A DNA stretch of 28,559 bases from positions 1-28,559 of IMG/VR virus record IMGVR_UViG_3300045999_005924, one strand, 5' to 3'. Positions 8,259 to 13,684 of this stretch are shown here, piece after piece. Under the pieces are notes generated by a model that ran no database searches, was not told the origin of the DNA, and saw only the letters and a list, made by a program, of their open reading frames with translations. Made by a program: the position numbers and the translations under genes. The stretch's first letter is position 1. Each line of letters begins with the position of its first letter. Source of the stretch: a virus.

Positions 8259-8489
8259 ATGGAAAACATGATTGTTCTGAACACTGTGGCTGAGTTGCAC
8301 GACCTGATCAATAACACTGGAATGGATACCTTTGTGAATAGGGTAGCATTTGCTAGTGATCTTCTGGAAAAGGTTCGTGAAAATGATAATGTGATCTCAA
8401 TTGATGAAGAATTGGGATTCATGGATGATGGTGGTTGGATTGAGATTGACGAAATGGGTTATGTTGTGAAAGATTTTGCAATCTGCTAA
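8259..8489 (+). CDS. Unknown 76-residue acidic protein
   Basis: Not recognised. An in-frame ATG further upstream falls inside the -10 box, so the start is placed at 8259 (MENMIVLNTVAELHDLINN), after a purine-only leader of AAGAAAG/AAGGAAAAG units that carries the ribosome-binding sequence. It is predicted helical, with an acidic C-terminal half (SIDEELGFMDDGGWIEIDE). It is a single-gene unit between its own promoter and the next promoter at 8494. Confidence 0.7.
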   Translation: MENMIVLNTVAELHDLINNTGMDTFVNRVAFASDLLEKVRENDNVISIDEELGFMDDGGWIEIDEMGYVVKDFAIC

Positions 8490-8493
8490 GGTA

Positions 8494-8523
8494 TTGACAA
8501 CGGAATAGCCGATACTGTATAAT
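8494..8523 (+). promoter_or_regulatory. Sigma-70-type promoter
   Basis: TTGACA, an 18-base spacer ending CCGATACTG, and TATAAT, immediately after the preceding stop codon. Confidence 0.8.
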
Positions 8524-8549
8524 AGAACCAACACAAGAGGGAAAGAACA

Positions 8550-8699
8550 ATGACCATTCAAGTACAAAACACGATTCGTCGCCTAGTTGCTCGCCATGGA
8601 TATTCGGCCACGTTTGTTCAGAATATGGGCGAAGGTATTTGTTTGTACAGTATTGGAGGGATCATGTATCGTATTCGTGGTGACGGAACGATTCTCTAA
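8550..8699 (+). CDS. Unknown 49-residue basic protein
   Basis: A short frame from ATG 8550 with leader GAGGGAAAGAAC, starting MTIQVQNTIRRLVARHGYSA and ending YRIRGDGTIL. Basic; likely one helix followed by beta strands. It has its own strong promoter 27 bases upstream, which supports expression. Not recognised. Confidence 0.6.
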   Translation: MTIQVQNTIRRLVARHGYSATFVQNMGEGICLYSIGGIMYRIRGDGTIL

Positions 8700-8717
8700 G
8701 AACATTTGTATAGGCTG

Positions 8718-8800
8718 AACGTAAGCTGTTGGTAGATAAGCACTTACGACAACGTCGGCCTCCCAAATTCGACATAACTACTTACCCTGTATAGACTTAG
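8718..8800 (+). repeat. Two-hairpin intergenic element, copy 2
   Basis: CGTAAG near 8719 pairs with CTTACG near 8744. The core is GTCGGCC, followed by CGACATAACTACTTACC. A diverged copy. Confidence 0.6.
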
Positions 8801-8805
8801 AGAAA

Positions 8806-8823
8806 CCTTACGAAATTGCAAGG
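8806..8823 (+). repeat. 18-base pre-promoter hairpin, copy 1
   Basis: CCTTACGAAATTGCAAGG, an imperfect inverted repeat 12 bases before a -35 box. Six similar copies lie at 10647, 10936, 11676, 12888, 13597 and 14596. Confidence 0.75.
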
Positions 8824-8834
8824 AAAGTTTTTCA

Positions 8835-8863
8835 TTGACATCTAAAGATTCTCATGGTATAAT
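8835..8863 (+). promoter_or_regulatory. Sigma-70-type promoter
   Basis: TTGACA-N17-TATAAT. The transcribed start contains GTCGATATAAGAAG, which is repeated downstream of the promoters at 13626 and 14062. Confidence 0.8.
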
Positions 8864-8909
8864 GTCGATATAAGAAGTAAGAGAAAAAGAAAGAAAGAGA
8901 AAAAGAAAA

Positions 8910-9134
8910 ATGGAAAAAACCACTAACATCAACAGTTTCATCAACACCCTTCCCAAGATTGTTCAGAAGAAGGTTTGGAAAGTAACCGACCAAGATGGTA
9001 CGGTTGTTCAGTATGTTGGTGCTACCGATAATCGGAAAAGTTCTGCACAAGCGTACATTGACCAAAAGTATGTTGGTCAAAAGCTTACCCTGACGTTTTC
9101 GCACTTCAAAGGATTGATGACCCTCCCCCGATAA
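8910..9134 (+). CDS. MEKTT-family small protein, paralogue 1
   Basis: A 74-residue protein beginning MEKTTNINSFINTLPKIVQK. It is clearly related to the 67-residue protein at 10731 (MEKTTHINSFISSLPKIRKR): both share the N-terminal helix, a W-x-V strand, a short hairpin, a DNRK/DNKK turn, a helix and a C-terminal strand. It could be a small alpha/beta fold acting on host factors; no family is recognised. The leader is purine-only. The last codons lie in a CCCCC..GGGG hairpin that abuts the next promoter. Confidence 0.75.
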   Translation: MEKTTNINSFINTLPKIVQKKVWKVTDQDGTVVQYVGATDNRKSSAQAYIDQKYVGQKLTLTFSHFKGLMTLPR

Positions 9135-9140
9135 GAGGGG
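9125..9140 (+). repeat. Hairpin abutting a -35 box
   Basis: The stem CCCCC..AGGGG closes a loop containing GATAA; the 3' arm ends at the base before TTGACG. An almost identical arrangement occurs at 11983-12000. It could act as an attenuator or terminator of the upstream gene. Confidence 0.5.
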
Positions 9141-9168
9141 TTGACGGGGCGACAAAGTTTGATAGAAT
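9141..9168 (+). promoter_or_regulatory. Sigma-70-type promoter
   Basis: TTGACG, a 16-base spacer and TAGAAT. It directly follows a hairpin and lacks the CGATA spacer motif. Confidence 0.65.
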
Positions 9169-9194
9169 TCTGGAAAGAGAAAGAGAGAAAGAAA

Positions 9195-9392
9195 ATGAAT
9201 TTTGGATACGAAACTTGGCATACGATGAAGTTTGGCAATACCACTGCAACCTTCAAGGTTTATCCTAGTGGTTCCTTTGTGATTCAAACCATCCTGCGTG
9301 ATGGAAAGAATGTTACCGATAGCCTTTTGGCTAATCGTAGTGTCTCTGGATTGATTCGGTTCAATGTCGCCAATAATCTTATCAAGTATTGA
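9195..9392 (+). CDS. Unknown 65-residue protein
   Basis: It starts at the ATG after GAGAGAAAGAAA (MNFGYETWHTMKFGNTTATF). An upstream in-frame start would lie within the -35 box. It is rich in aromatic and beta residues, with a pattern of short strands (TATFKVYPSGSFVIQ) similar in style to the 105-residue protein at 9676. Function unknown. First gene of a five-gene unit running to 10195. Confidence 0.7.
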   Translation: MNFGYETWHTMKFGNTTATFKVYPSGSFVIQTILRDGKNVTDSLLANRSVSGLIRFNVANNLIKY

Positions 9393-9402
9393 AAGAATTC
9401 TA

Positions 9403-9522
9403 ATGATTACAGCTATCGAATATTTTCAGCTGTTTGCCTTGATTGCTTTTGCCGGTTTCATTTCGTATACTGTTCACGAAGTGGGTAACGCTGTTCAATC
9501 CATCCTGCATGAGAACGACTAA
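9403..9522 (+). CDS. Single-helix membrane micropeptide
   Basis: A 39-residue frame (MITAIEYFQLFALIAFAGFI then SYTVHEVGN...). Residues about 8-23 form one hydrophobic transmembrane helix with a charged cytoplasmic tail. Its stop (TAATG) overlaps the start of the next gene, indicating coupled translation. Not recognised. Confidence 0.6.
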   Translation: MITAIEYFQLFALIAFAGFISYTVHEVGNAVQSILHEND

Positions 9523-9674
9523 TGAAAAAGTGGATTTGTTATAATGTGTTGGGAGAGAATCCAGAGACTATAGATACTTTTGGAATAGTTTCTGGATTGG
9601 GTATCTTGGCTTTGCTGTTTGGTAGTTGGGCTTTCCTGTTTGTTTTTCTTCCTCTATATGTTTGGATAATGTAG
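9522..9674 (+). CDS. Membrane micropeptide
   Basis: A 50-residue frame. The N-terminus is MKKWICYNVLGENPETIDTF; the remaining 30 residues are hydrophobic (LGILALLFGSWAFLFVFLPL), one or two membrane helices. Start and stop overlap or nearly touch both neighbours. Could be a small inner-membrane effector; no family recognised. Confidence 0.6.
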   Translation: MKKWICYNVLGENPETIDTFGIVSGLGILALLFGSWAFLFVFLPLYVWIM

Positions 9675-9675
9675 T

Positions 9676-9993
9676 ATGACACACTATGAAGCAGTAAAGA
9701 TGGTTCGTGGTAAGACTAATAAGGATACTCGTAAGGTAGGTAATAATACCTATGCGGAAATTCTTCCTGATGGTAGCGTAGGGATCATGCTGCATAGTAC
9801 CTATGTGGTAAAGATTCATCCTGACAATAGTGCTACCCTCAATACTGGTGGATGGTATAGTGCTACCACTAAGGATAGAATCAATCAGTATTCACCCGTG
9901 CGAGTGTATCAACGCAAGGGACAGTGGTATCTGGACAGTGGCCTAGAGTATGAAGATGGTATGGTTGTGGCCGATATGAATCTTATCTACTAA
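9676..9993 (+). CDS. Small beta-rich phage protein (GGWxSxTTKDRIN type)
   Basis: A 105-residue protein. It has the sequence style NTYAEILPDGSVGIMLHST, then VVKIHPDNSATLNTGGW and TTKDRIN, which I associate with small beta-rich domains common in phage and actinobacterial or cyanobacterial hypothetical proteins (close to what Pfam calls DUF8033, though I cannot confirm the match). The N-terminal helix is short and basic. It follows the micropeptide gene with one spare base. Function unknown. Confidence 0.7.
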   Translation: MTHYEAVKMVRGKTNKDTRKVGNNTYAEILPDGSVGIMLHSTYVVKIHPDNSATLNTGGWYSATTKDRINQYSPVRVYQRKGQWYLDSGLEYEDGMVVADMNLIY

Positions 9994-10006
9994 AAAAGGG
10001 AAACAA

Positions 10007-10195
10007 ATGTTCACTGCAGAAAATACTCCACGATATGGACAAACCGTGATGCACGGCTCTAGGGTTGTTACTGTACGTTCGTTCATGGGCGTACTTGCCG
10101 ATGCTGTGTATGGTACAGAAAATGCGTGGGCATCTGTACAGGATGAGGATGGTAAGGTATACAACTGTTCACTATATGAGCTGAGTCCGACGTAA
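10007..10195 (+). CDS. Unknown 62-residue protein
   Basis: The start follows AAAAAAGGGAAACAA, a good ribosome-binding sequence. It begins MFTAENTPRYGQTVMHGSRV and ends DGKVYNCSLYELSPT. The alternating pattern suggests a small SH3-like beta barrel (GQTVMHGSRVVTVRSF ... WASVQDEDGKVYNC). Last gene of the unit; the next two-hairpin element starts within the final codons. Confidence 0.65.
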   Translation: MFTAENTPRYGQTVMHGSRVVTVRSFMGVLADAVYGTENAWASVQDEDGKVYNCSLYELSPT

Positions 10196-10277
10196 ACCCT
10201 TAGCTCGTAACGACTTACGACGAGCGGGGCGTCGAAAATTTGACGTAAGTGCCTATAGAATAACGACTTACGACAAA
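10191..10277 (+). repeat. Two-hairpin intergenic element, copy 3
   Basis: It contains CGTAAACCCTTAGC, ACGACTTACGACG, the core AGCGGGGCGTCG, AATTTGACGTAAGTGCCTAT and a second ACGACTTACGAC. It directly follows the preceding stop. Confidence 0.75.
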
Positions 10278-10322
10278 TGTCTTGTGCTGATTACTTTCTA
10301 GGCACACCATATGTAGCGTAAC

Positions 10323-10394
10323 GCAAAATGCTACACTTATCAATATCTCGGCCAAAAATGCTAACGCAAAATGCAAATCACTGTTGCAAAATGC
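10323..10394 (+). repeat. GCAAAATGC direct repeats (iteron-like)
   Basis: Perfect GCAAAATGC at 10323-10331, 10366-10374 and 10386-10394, plus a variant AAAAATGCTA at 10354-10363. An inverted pair TACTTTCT (near 10292) and AGAAAGTA (near 10415), each beside CTAGGCACA, flanks the cluster. The repeats end about 75 bases upstream of a -24/-12 promoter. They could be activator sites or an origin-type array. Confidence 0.7.
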
Positions 10395-10468
10395 TACGCT
10401 TAAAAACTAGGCACAGAAAGTAGCATAGTGTTTTGCCCGAGAAAAACGCAAGAAAAATATTTTTGGCT

Positions 10469-10486
10469 TTGGCACGAAAGCTGCAT
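10469..10486 (+). promoter_or_regulatory. Candidate sigma-54 (-24/-12) promoter
   Basis: TTGGCACGAAAGCTGCAT has the GG and GC doublets exactly 10 bases apart and matches the sigma-54 consensus TTGGCACG-N4-TTGC at all but one key base. The start point would fall near 10496, just before the leader of the 42-residue gene. A weak sigma-70 reading (TTGGCA, 14-base spacer, TATATA) is the alternative. Confidence 0.5.
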
Positions 10487-10517
10487 CTTATATAGGTATA
10501 AGAAAGAGAGAATGAAA

Positions 10518-10646
10518 ATGAAAACGATTCAGATTACCAACAACACTAGTGCAATGGTTAGAAATGGAAAGGTTATCTATCTTATCCAGAATGGGAAGAT
10601 TACCCAAGATCCTCTCAAGGTTCGATACTTCCAGAGAATGATCTAA
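10518..10646 (+). CDS. Unknown 42-residue basic protein
   Basis: It starts MKTIQITNNTSAMVRNGKVI, after the leader AGAAAGAGAGAATGAAA; an ATG two codons earlier (10512) is also possible. Beta-rich and basic. It is the only gene in the window placed behind a -24/-12 type promoter. Not recognised. Confidence 0.6.
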   Translation: MKTIQITNNTSAMVRNGKVIYLIQNGKITQDPLKVRYFQRMI

Positions 10647-10664
10647 CCTTACGACATTGCAAGG
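10647..10664 (+). repeat. 18-base pre-promoter hairpin, copy 2
   Basis: CCTTACGACATTGCAAGG, between the stop of the 42-residue gene and the next -35 box. Confidence 0.75.
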
Positions 10665-10673
10665 TTCAAGGTA

Positions 10674-10702
10674 TTGACAAACAATAACCGATACTGTATA
10701 AT
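10674..10702 (+). promoter_or_regulatory. Sigma-70-type promoter
   Basis: TTGACA, a 17-base spacer ending CCGATACTG, and TATAAT. Confidence 0.8.
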
Positions 10703-10730
10703 AGAGAAAAGAAAGAAAGAGAAAAAGAAA

Positions 10731-10934
10731 ATGGAAAAGACTACTCACATCAATAGCTTCATCAGTTCACTCCCTAAGATTCGTAAGCGTAAGATTTGGA
10801 GTGTGATGATTGATGGAAAGATTGTTCAAGGTGTTAGTGCTTCGGACAACAAGAAAGAGACTGCTGAAAAGCATATCTCTGCAAAGTATCCTGGTCAAGT
10901 GTTCACTCTCAAGTTTGTTGAGTGGAGAATCTGA
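10731..10934 (+). CDS. MEKTT-family small protein, paralogue 2
   Basis: A 67-residue paralogue of the protein at 8910: MEKTTHINSFISSLPKIRKR, then KIWSVMIDGKIVQGVSASDN. The start is set by the purine leader and by the alignment with the paralogue. The shared N-terminal 17 residues and the order of later segments indicate duplication of a whole gene, here with its own promoter and 18-base hairpin on both sides. Function unknown. Confidence 0.75.
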   Translation: MEKTTHINSFISSLPKIRKRKIWSVMIDGKIVQGVSASDNKKETAEKHISAKYPGQVFTLKFVEWRI

Positions 10935-10935
10935 A

Positions 10936-10953
10936 CCTTCCGACATTGTAAGG
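10936..10953 (+). repeat. 18-base pre-promoter hairpin, copy 3
   Basis: CCTTCCGACATTGTAAGG, ending at the base before the next TTGACA. Confidence 0.7.
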
Positions 10954-10982
10954 TTGACAGAACAAAATAGGTTTGGTATAAT
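10954..10982 (+). promoter_or_regulatory. Sigma-70-type promoter
   Basis: TTGACA-N17-TATAAT, with an extended -10 neighbourhood GTTTGG. Confidence 0.8.
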
Positions 10983-11022
10983 GCACACACAAGAGAACGA
11001 TAGACAAAGAGAGAAAAAGACA

Positions 11023-11406
11023 ATGAAAACCAAGTATCCCATCATCGAAAATGCCAAGCGTCAAGCCCGTATGATCTTCAAGGGTATCGCTATTCCGATG
11101 CTAGTAGAGATTCCCGATGATCGGATCACTGAAGATACCGATTACGTCTATGGCGTGACCGACCAGAAGCGTTACGTTGTGAGCGAAAAGGTTCTCAAGT
11201 TCAATCGTACCTCATTGAAGAATATCGGAAAGATTCGTAAAGAAAAGGCCGATCCTCGCTATGTTGGTGGTGAGGATACTATGATCATTTCGGTTGGTAA
11301 GCCGGGAAGCCGTGAGCGTGTTGACGCTCTGCGTTCACAGTACGAGGCTATCGCAGCTTATGGAGAAGAAATCAGTCCTTTCAGCTTCAAGGGAGAAGAT
11401 GAATGA
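11023..11406 (+). CDS. Unknown 127-residue protein
   Basis: It starts MKTKYPIIENAKRQARMIFK after the leader AGAGAAAAAGACA. Mixed alpha/beta: a segment with DDRITEDTDYVYGVTDQKRY, a basic middle and a helical C-terminus (RERVDALRSQYEAIAAYGEE). No motif that I recognise. The stop overlaps the next start. GC content and codon choice are higher-GC than the neighbouring genes. Confidence 0.75.
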   Translation: MKTKYPIIENAKRQARMIFKGIAIPMLVEIPDDRITEDTDYVYGVTDQKRYVVSEKVLKFNRTSLKNIGKIRKEKADPRYVGGEDTMIISVGKPGSRERVDALRSQYEAIAAYGEEISPFSFKGEDE

Positions 11407-11546
11407 TGAACGATTGTACACTAGTATATGACGTTACACTAGAGACTGAACGATGGGTAAATAGCAGATATGTACAGCTGTACCCTAGGCTATACCTACC
11501 CGTTTGGGTGGATGGTGAACGAATATACAGAAAACGAAAGATTTGA
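11403..11546 (+). CDS. Unknown 47-residue protein
   Basis: A short frame overlapping the previous gene by 4 bases, with GGGAGAAGA as ribosome-binding sequence inside that gene. It reads MMNDCTLVYDVTLETERWVN and ends RIYRKRKI. Tyr-rich, beta-type and basic at the end. Not recognised. Confidence 0.55.
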   Translation: MMNDCTLVYDVTLETERWVNSRYVQLYPRLYLPVWVDGERIYRKRKI

Positions 11547-11548
11547 TG

Positions 11549-11640
11549 TAACCCGTTGCTACATAAGCACTTAGAGCAAAGACGGCTCGCCAAACTTGAC
11601 GTAAGTGGTTTCTGCCTATAGAGTTACAGCTAATCTGATC
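11549..11640 (+). repeat. Two-hairpin intergenic element, copy 4
   Basis: ACCCGTTGCTACATAAGCAC, then TTAGAGC, core GACGGCTCGCC, then AACTTGACGTAAGTGG and TAGAGTTACAGC. Diverged in its second hairpin. Confidence 0.65.
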
Positions 11641-11675
11641 GGGTCGCAAACGCTATGCCAAATCTCTCTCTCAAA

Positions 11676-11693
11676 CCTTACGACTTTGTAAGG
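11676..11693 (+). repeat. 18-base pre-promoter hairpin, copy 4
   Basis: CCTTACGACTTTGTAAGG, a perfect six-pair stem CCTTAC/GTAAGG. Confidence 0.8.
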
Positions 11694-11715
11694 AAATTTT
11701 TCCTGGTCTAGGCTA

Positions 11716-11744
11716 TTGACATTGGACGATAATTATGGTATAAT
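11716..11744 (+). promoter_or_regulatory. Sigma-70-type promoter
   Basis: TTGACA, a 17-base spacer with ACGATAATTATGG, and TATAAT. Confidence 0.8.
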
Positions 11745-11775
11745 GATAGAACAAGAAAGAAAAGGAAAGAAGAAA

Positions 11776-11994
11776 ATGAGAAAGCCTCCAAAAAGTTCGA
11801 CCGTCAAGGGTAAAATCAACGCCTATGCCTACAAGTGTGGGTTCACGTTTCATCCTCAAGAAGATGGATCGTTTGCTCTGTTCGACATCCACATGGGATA
11901 TTACGTTTGTCGTGGTTCACATGATCGTGTTGTCCAGTTTGTGATGGATGAACTGTGGGCAATGTATTATCGGTCGAATCCCACCCCCGTATAA
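11776..11994 (+). CDS. Unknown 72-residue basic protein
   Basis: It starts MRKPPKSSTVKGKINAYAYK, following AAGGAAAGAAGAAA. A basic N-terminus, then a compact alpha/beta region (FHPQEDGSFALFDIHMGYYV, CRGSHDRVVQFVMDELW). This strand-strand-helix pattern resembles small phage proteins with a GSFALYD-type hairpin; no named family. An upstream in-frame start would lie at the -35 box. Confidence 0.7.
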   Translation: MRKPPKSSTVKGKINAYAYKCGFTFHPQEDGSFALFDIHMGYYVCRGSHDRVVQFVMDELWAMYYRSNPTPV

Positions 11995-12000
11995 GAGGGG
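11983..12000 (+). repeat. Hairpin abutting a -35 box, second copy
   Basis: ACCCCC..AGGGGT around a loop with GTATAA, ending at the base before TTGGCG; the same arrangement as at 9125-9140. Confidence 0.5.
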
Positions 12001-12029
12001 TTGGCGGCGACGGAAAAGTTTGGTATAAT
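12001..12029 (+). promoter_or_regulatory. Sigma-70-type promoter
   Basis: TTGGCG-N17-TATAAT. The spacer (GACGGAAAAGTTTGG) resembles that of the hairpin-linked promoter at 9141. Confidence 0.65.
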
Positions 12030-12055
12030 AGTAAGACAAGAAAGAGAGAATGAAG

Positions 12056-12229
12056 ATGAAACAATTTCCTACTAGAGTTTTGCAAGATAACCTGTGGCTA
12101 GAGCAAGTCCGGCTCGCTAGGGATACTGATCCCGAAATGATCGAACTGAGGAAACAGCATATTTCCTATCTTGCAACAGAATTGTTGCGTCGGTATCGTG
12201 AAGAATCTCTGTTGCTCGCTACTAAGTAA
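12056..12229 (+). CDS. Unknown 57-residue helical protein
   Basis: It begins MKQFPTRVLQDNLWLEQVRL and ends RRYREESLLLATK; an ATG at 12050 is an alternative start. It is almost wholly helical and amphipathic, with charged faces suggesting oligomerisation. First gene of a five-gene unit to 12821. Not recognised. Confidence 0.6.
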   Translation: MKQFPTRVLQDNLWLEQVRLARDTDPEMIELRKQHISYLATELLRRYREESLLLATK

Positions 12230-12242
12230 AGAGGAAAGAAAA

Positions 12243-12437
12243 ATGTTTGAAATTGGTGACTATGTATCGTTCATGTGGGGAAAAGAGAAAAAGGTTGGTA
12301 AAATCGTAGGACATGAATACGATGAGGGTAATGTATGGGAAGTGACAGTTACCAGTGGACTTCACGCATATTTTTCGGATGATGAATTAACGTCTGCTGT
12401 CGATGCTTACGGCCATGTTTGGAAAGAGGTTTTATGA
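12243..12437 (+). CDS. Small SH3-like protein
   Basis: A 64-residue protein starting MFEIGDYVSFMWGKEKKVGK, then IVGHEYDEGNVWEVTV. The GDYVSF..GK.KVGKIVGH pattern is typical of small SH3/KOW-like beta barrels. The start follows AAGAGGAAAGAAAA. The stop overlaps the next start. Probably a binding module; no partner can be named. Confidence 0.65.
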   Translation: MFEIGDYVSFMWGKEKKVGKIVGHEYDEGNVWEVTVTSGLHAYFSDDELTSAVDAYGHVWKEVL

Positions 12438-12622
12438 GCGATTTTATTTTGGTATGGGTCTGGATGGGGGTAATGCTTTTTATTCTGGCCTTGGTCTATT
12501 TTCTCTCTATTGTGGGAGAAGTTTGGCAAAGGATAAATGAATATGAGGCTATGAGGAGTCGGGGATATACTCTTATGCAGAATGAAGAAGATGATGATTT
12601 TTGGGTTGGGTACGGAGATTGA
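12434..12622 (+). CDS. Single-pass membrane protein
   Basis: A 62-residue protein starting MSDFILVWVWMGVMLFILAL: residues 4-29 form one strong transmembrane helix, followed by a charged cytoplasmic tail ending NEEDDDFWVGYGD. ATGA overlap with the SH3-like gene; ribosome-binding GAAAGAGG. Unknown function. Confidence 0.65.
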   Translation: MSDFILVWVWMGVMLFILALVYFLSIVGEVWQRINEYEAMRSRGYTLMQNEEDDDFWVGYGD

Positions 12623-12646
12623 CCAAATAACAATGGAGATGCAAGG

Positions 12647-12757
12647 ATGTATCAATTGGATTTCGTTAGTGTCGCTTTCGGTTATATTTGTGGTATTGTA
12701 CTGTACGCTAGTATGTCAAATATCATGTATATGGAGGAAAATGATGAGAGCGAGTGA
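12647..12757 (+). CDS. Membrane micropeptide (36 residues)
   Basis: ATG at 12647 with GCAAGG before it. It reads MYQLDFVSVAFGYICGIVLY then ASMSNIMYMEENDESE: one hydrophobic helix and an acidic tail. It overlaps the next micropeptide in another frame. Evidence is only the start context and membrane pattern. Confidence 0.45.
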   Translation: MYQLDFVSVAFGYICGIVLYASMSNIMYMEENDESE

Positions 12758-12821
12758 CTACATATTGTGGGGGGTGTGTTTTGTTATCGGCTGTGCTATG
12801 ACGTATCTCCTTCATCTGTAA
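12741..12821 (+). CDS. Membrane micropeptide (26 residues)
   Basis: ATGATG follows ATGGAGGAAA, the strongest canonical ribosome-binding site in this unit. It reads MMRASDYILWGVCFVIGCAM then TYLLHL, a single membrane helix. It overlaps the preceding micropeptide by 17 bases. The following two-hairpin element begins at its stop. Confidence 0.45.
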   Translation: MMRASDYILWGVCFVIGCAMTYLLHL

Positions 12822-12890
12822 GGACTTACGTCGAGTCCGGCCCGCCCCGCGAAGCGTAAGTGCTTATGCTCCAACACTTTACGACAACCT
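12818..12890 (+). repeat. Two-hairpin intergenic element, copy 5
   Basis: TAAGGACTTACGTCG, core CCGGCCCGCCCCGCG, then CGTAAGT (near 12855) pairing with ACTTTACG (near 12876). It directly abuts an 18-base hairpin. Confidence 0.75.
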
Positions 12891-12905
12891 TACGAAATTG
12901 CAAGG
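12888..12905 (+). repeat. 18-base pre-promoter hairpin, copy 5
   Basis: CCTTACGAAATTGCAAGG, identical to copy 1. Confidence 0.8.
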
Positions 12906-12925
12906 AAAAACTTTTATGGTAGGGC

Positions 12926-12954
12926 TTGCAATGGGTCGATAATAAGTGTAGAAT
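12926..12954 (+). promoter_or_regulatory. Sigma-70-type promoter
   Basis: TTGCAA, a 17-base spacer with TCGATAATAAGTG, and TAGAAT. Confidence 0.75.
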
Positions 12955-12992
12955 CAAAGCATCACGAACGGAAACCCAAACGGAGTAGAATC

Positions 12993-13160
12993 ATGCTGAA
13001 CGATTTTGACGCTGTGAATCGGATTCTTGCTGAGATGGCCGAACTGAACATCGTGGAGCCGATTGACGATCCTAGTATCCAGACCGATTTTTACGATTAT
13101 GCTGAGGTAGTCGGAATTGATATTGACGATTTCGTTCCCCCGGAGTATGATCATGCTTAG
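12993..13160 (+). CDS. Unknown 55-residue acidic protein
   Basis: It starts MLNDFDAVNRILAEMAELNI and ends FVPPEYDHA. Acidic and helical; CGGAG lies 9 bases before the ATG. It overlaps the following micropeptide by 8 bases. Not recognised. Confidence 0.6.
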   Translation: MLNDFDAVNRILAEMAELNIVEPIDDPSIQTDFYDYAEVVGIDIDDFVPPEYDHA

Positions 13161-13224
13161 TGCGATTGCGTTTGTTGTCGGATACGTTGGCCTGTTTTAT
13201 ATTACCACCATCGTGAGGGATTGA
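13153..13224 (+). CDS. Membrane micropeptide (23 residues)
   Basis: It reads MLSAIAFVVGYVGLFYITTI then VRD: one transmembrane helix ending in a positive residue. GGAG lies 9 bases upstream, inside the preceding gene. It is sandwiched between two acidic-protein genes with overlap on the left and 2 spare bases on the right. Confidence 0.45.
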   Translation: MLSAIAFVVGYVGLFYITTIVRD

Positions 13225-13226
13225 CC

Positions 13227-13502
13227 ATGAGCTACGAGTATGACGATCTTGAAGATTTTTATGGTATCGATGCTGATGATCGTACTAATGACTACTGGGC
13301 TGGAGATGATGACCTGGAGAATGATTCTGATGATTCGTTTGATGATAGTATGGATGGTGATGCTGAGTCTGCGTTGGCTTCCGCTGGATGGGGAACCGAC
13401 GAAGATTACGGTTACTATGGTGACGATGGAATAGAAGATTTCCACGCCGATGAGGCTGTGGGTTTTGTGGATTACAATGAAGATGGTCCGTATGACGATT
13501 GA
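13227..13502 (+). CDS. Highly acidic 91-residue protein, possible DNA mimic
   Basis: It starts MSYEYDDLEDFYGIDADDRT, after GTGAGGGA. Asp and Glu make up roughly 40 percent of residues, spread over the full length with regular Tyr/Trp/Phe (YWAGDDDLEN, DSFDDSMDGD, EDYGYYGDDG). There are almost no Lys or Arg. Such composition is known from phage DNA-mimic inhibitors and from acidic chaperone-like tails. No specific family is recognised. A second acidic protein lies at 23020. Confidence 0.72.
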   Translation: MSYEYDDLEDFYGIDADDRTNDYWAGDDDLENDSDDSFDDSMDGDAESALASAGWGTDEDYGYYGDDGIEDFHADEAVGFVDYNEDGPYDD

Positions 13503-13506
13503 GCAC

Positions 13507-13596
13507 TCGCCCTAAACCCTTTGTGCGTAAGCACTTAGGGCTGGCGGGGCGGCACGAATTTGATCTAAGTCCTTATGCTACAATACTTTACGTCAA
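13507..13596 (+). repeat. Two-hairpin intergenic element, copy 6
   Basis: CCCTTTGTGC, loop GTAA, GCACTTAGGG forms a clean first hairpin. Core GGCGGGGCGG, then AATTTGATCTAAGTCCTTAT and CAATACTTTACGTC. Confidence 0.8.
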
Positions 13597-13614
13597 CCTT
13601 ACGAAATTGTAAGA
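13597..13614 (+). repeat. 18-base pre-promoter hairpin, copy 6
   Basis: CCTTACGAAATTGTAAGA, with the first pair lost. Confidence 0.7.
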
Positions 13615-13625
13615 AAACTTCCTGC

Positions 13626-13653
13626 TTGACATCTAAAGTTTCTATGCTATACT
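13626..13653 (+). promoter_or_regulatory. Sigma-70-type promoter
   Basis: TTGACA, a 16-base spacer and TATACT. TTGACATCTAAAG at its start is shared with the promoter at 8835, and both are followed by GTCGATATAAGA. Confidence 0.75.
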
Positions 13654-13684
13654 TGTCGATATAAGAGATAGAGAAAGAGAGCGA

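Noticed and set aside
10323-10394. Replication origin
   Set aside because: Iterons are present, but there is no nearby replication initiator gene or AT-rich unwinding block; the fit to activator sites upstream of a -24/-12 promoter is better.
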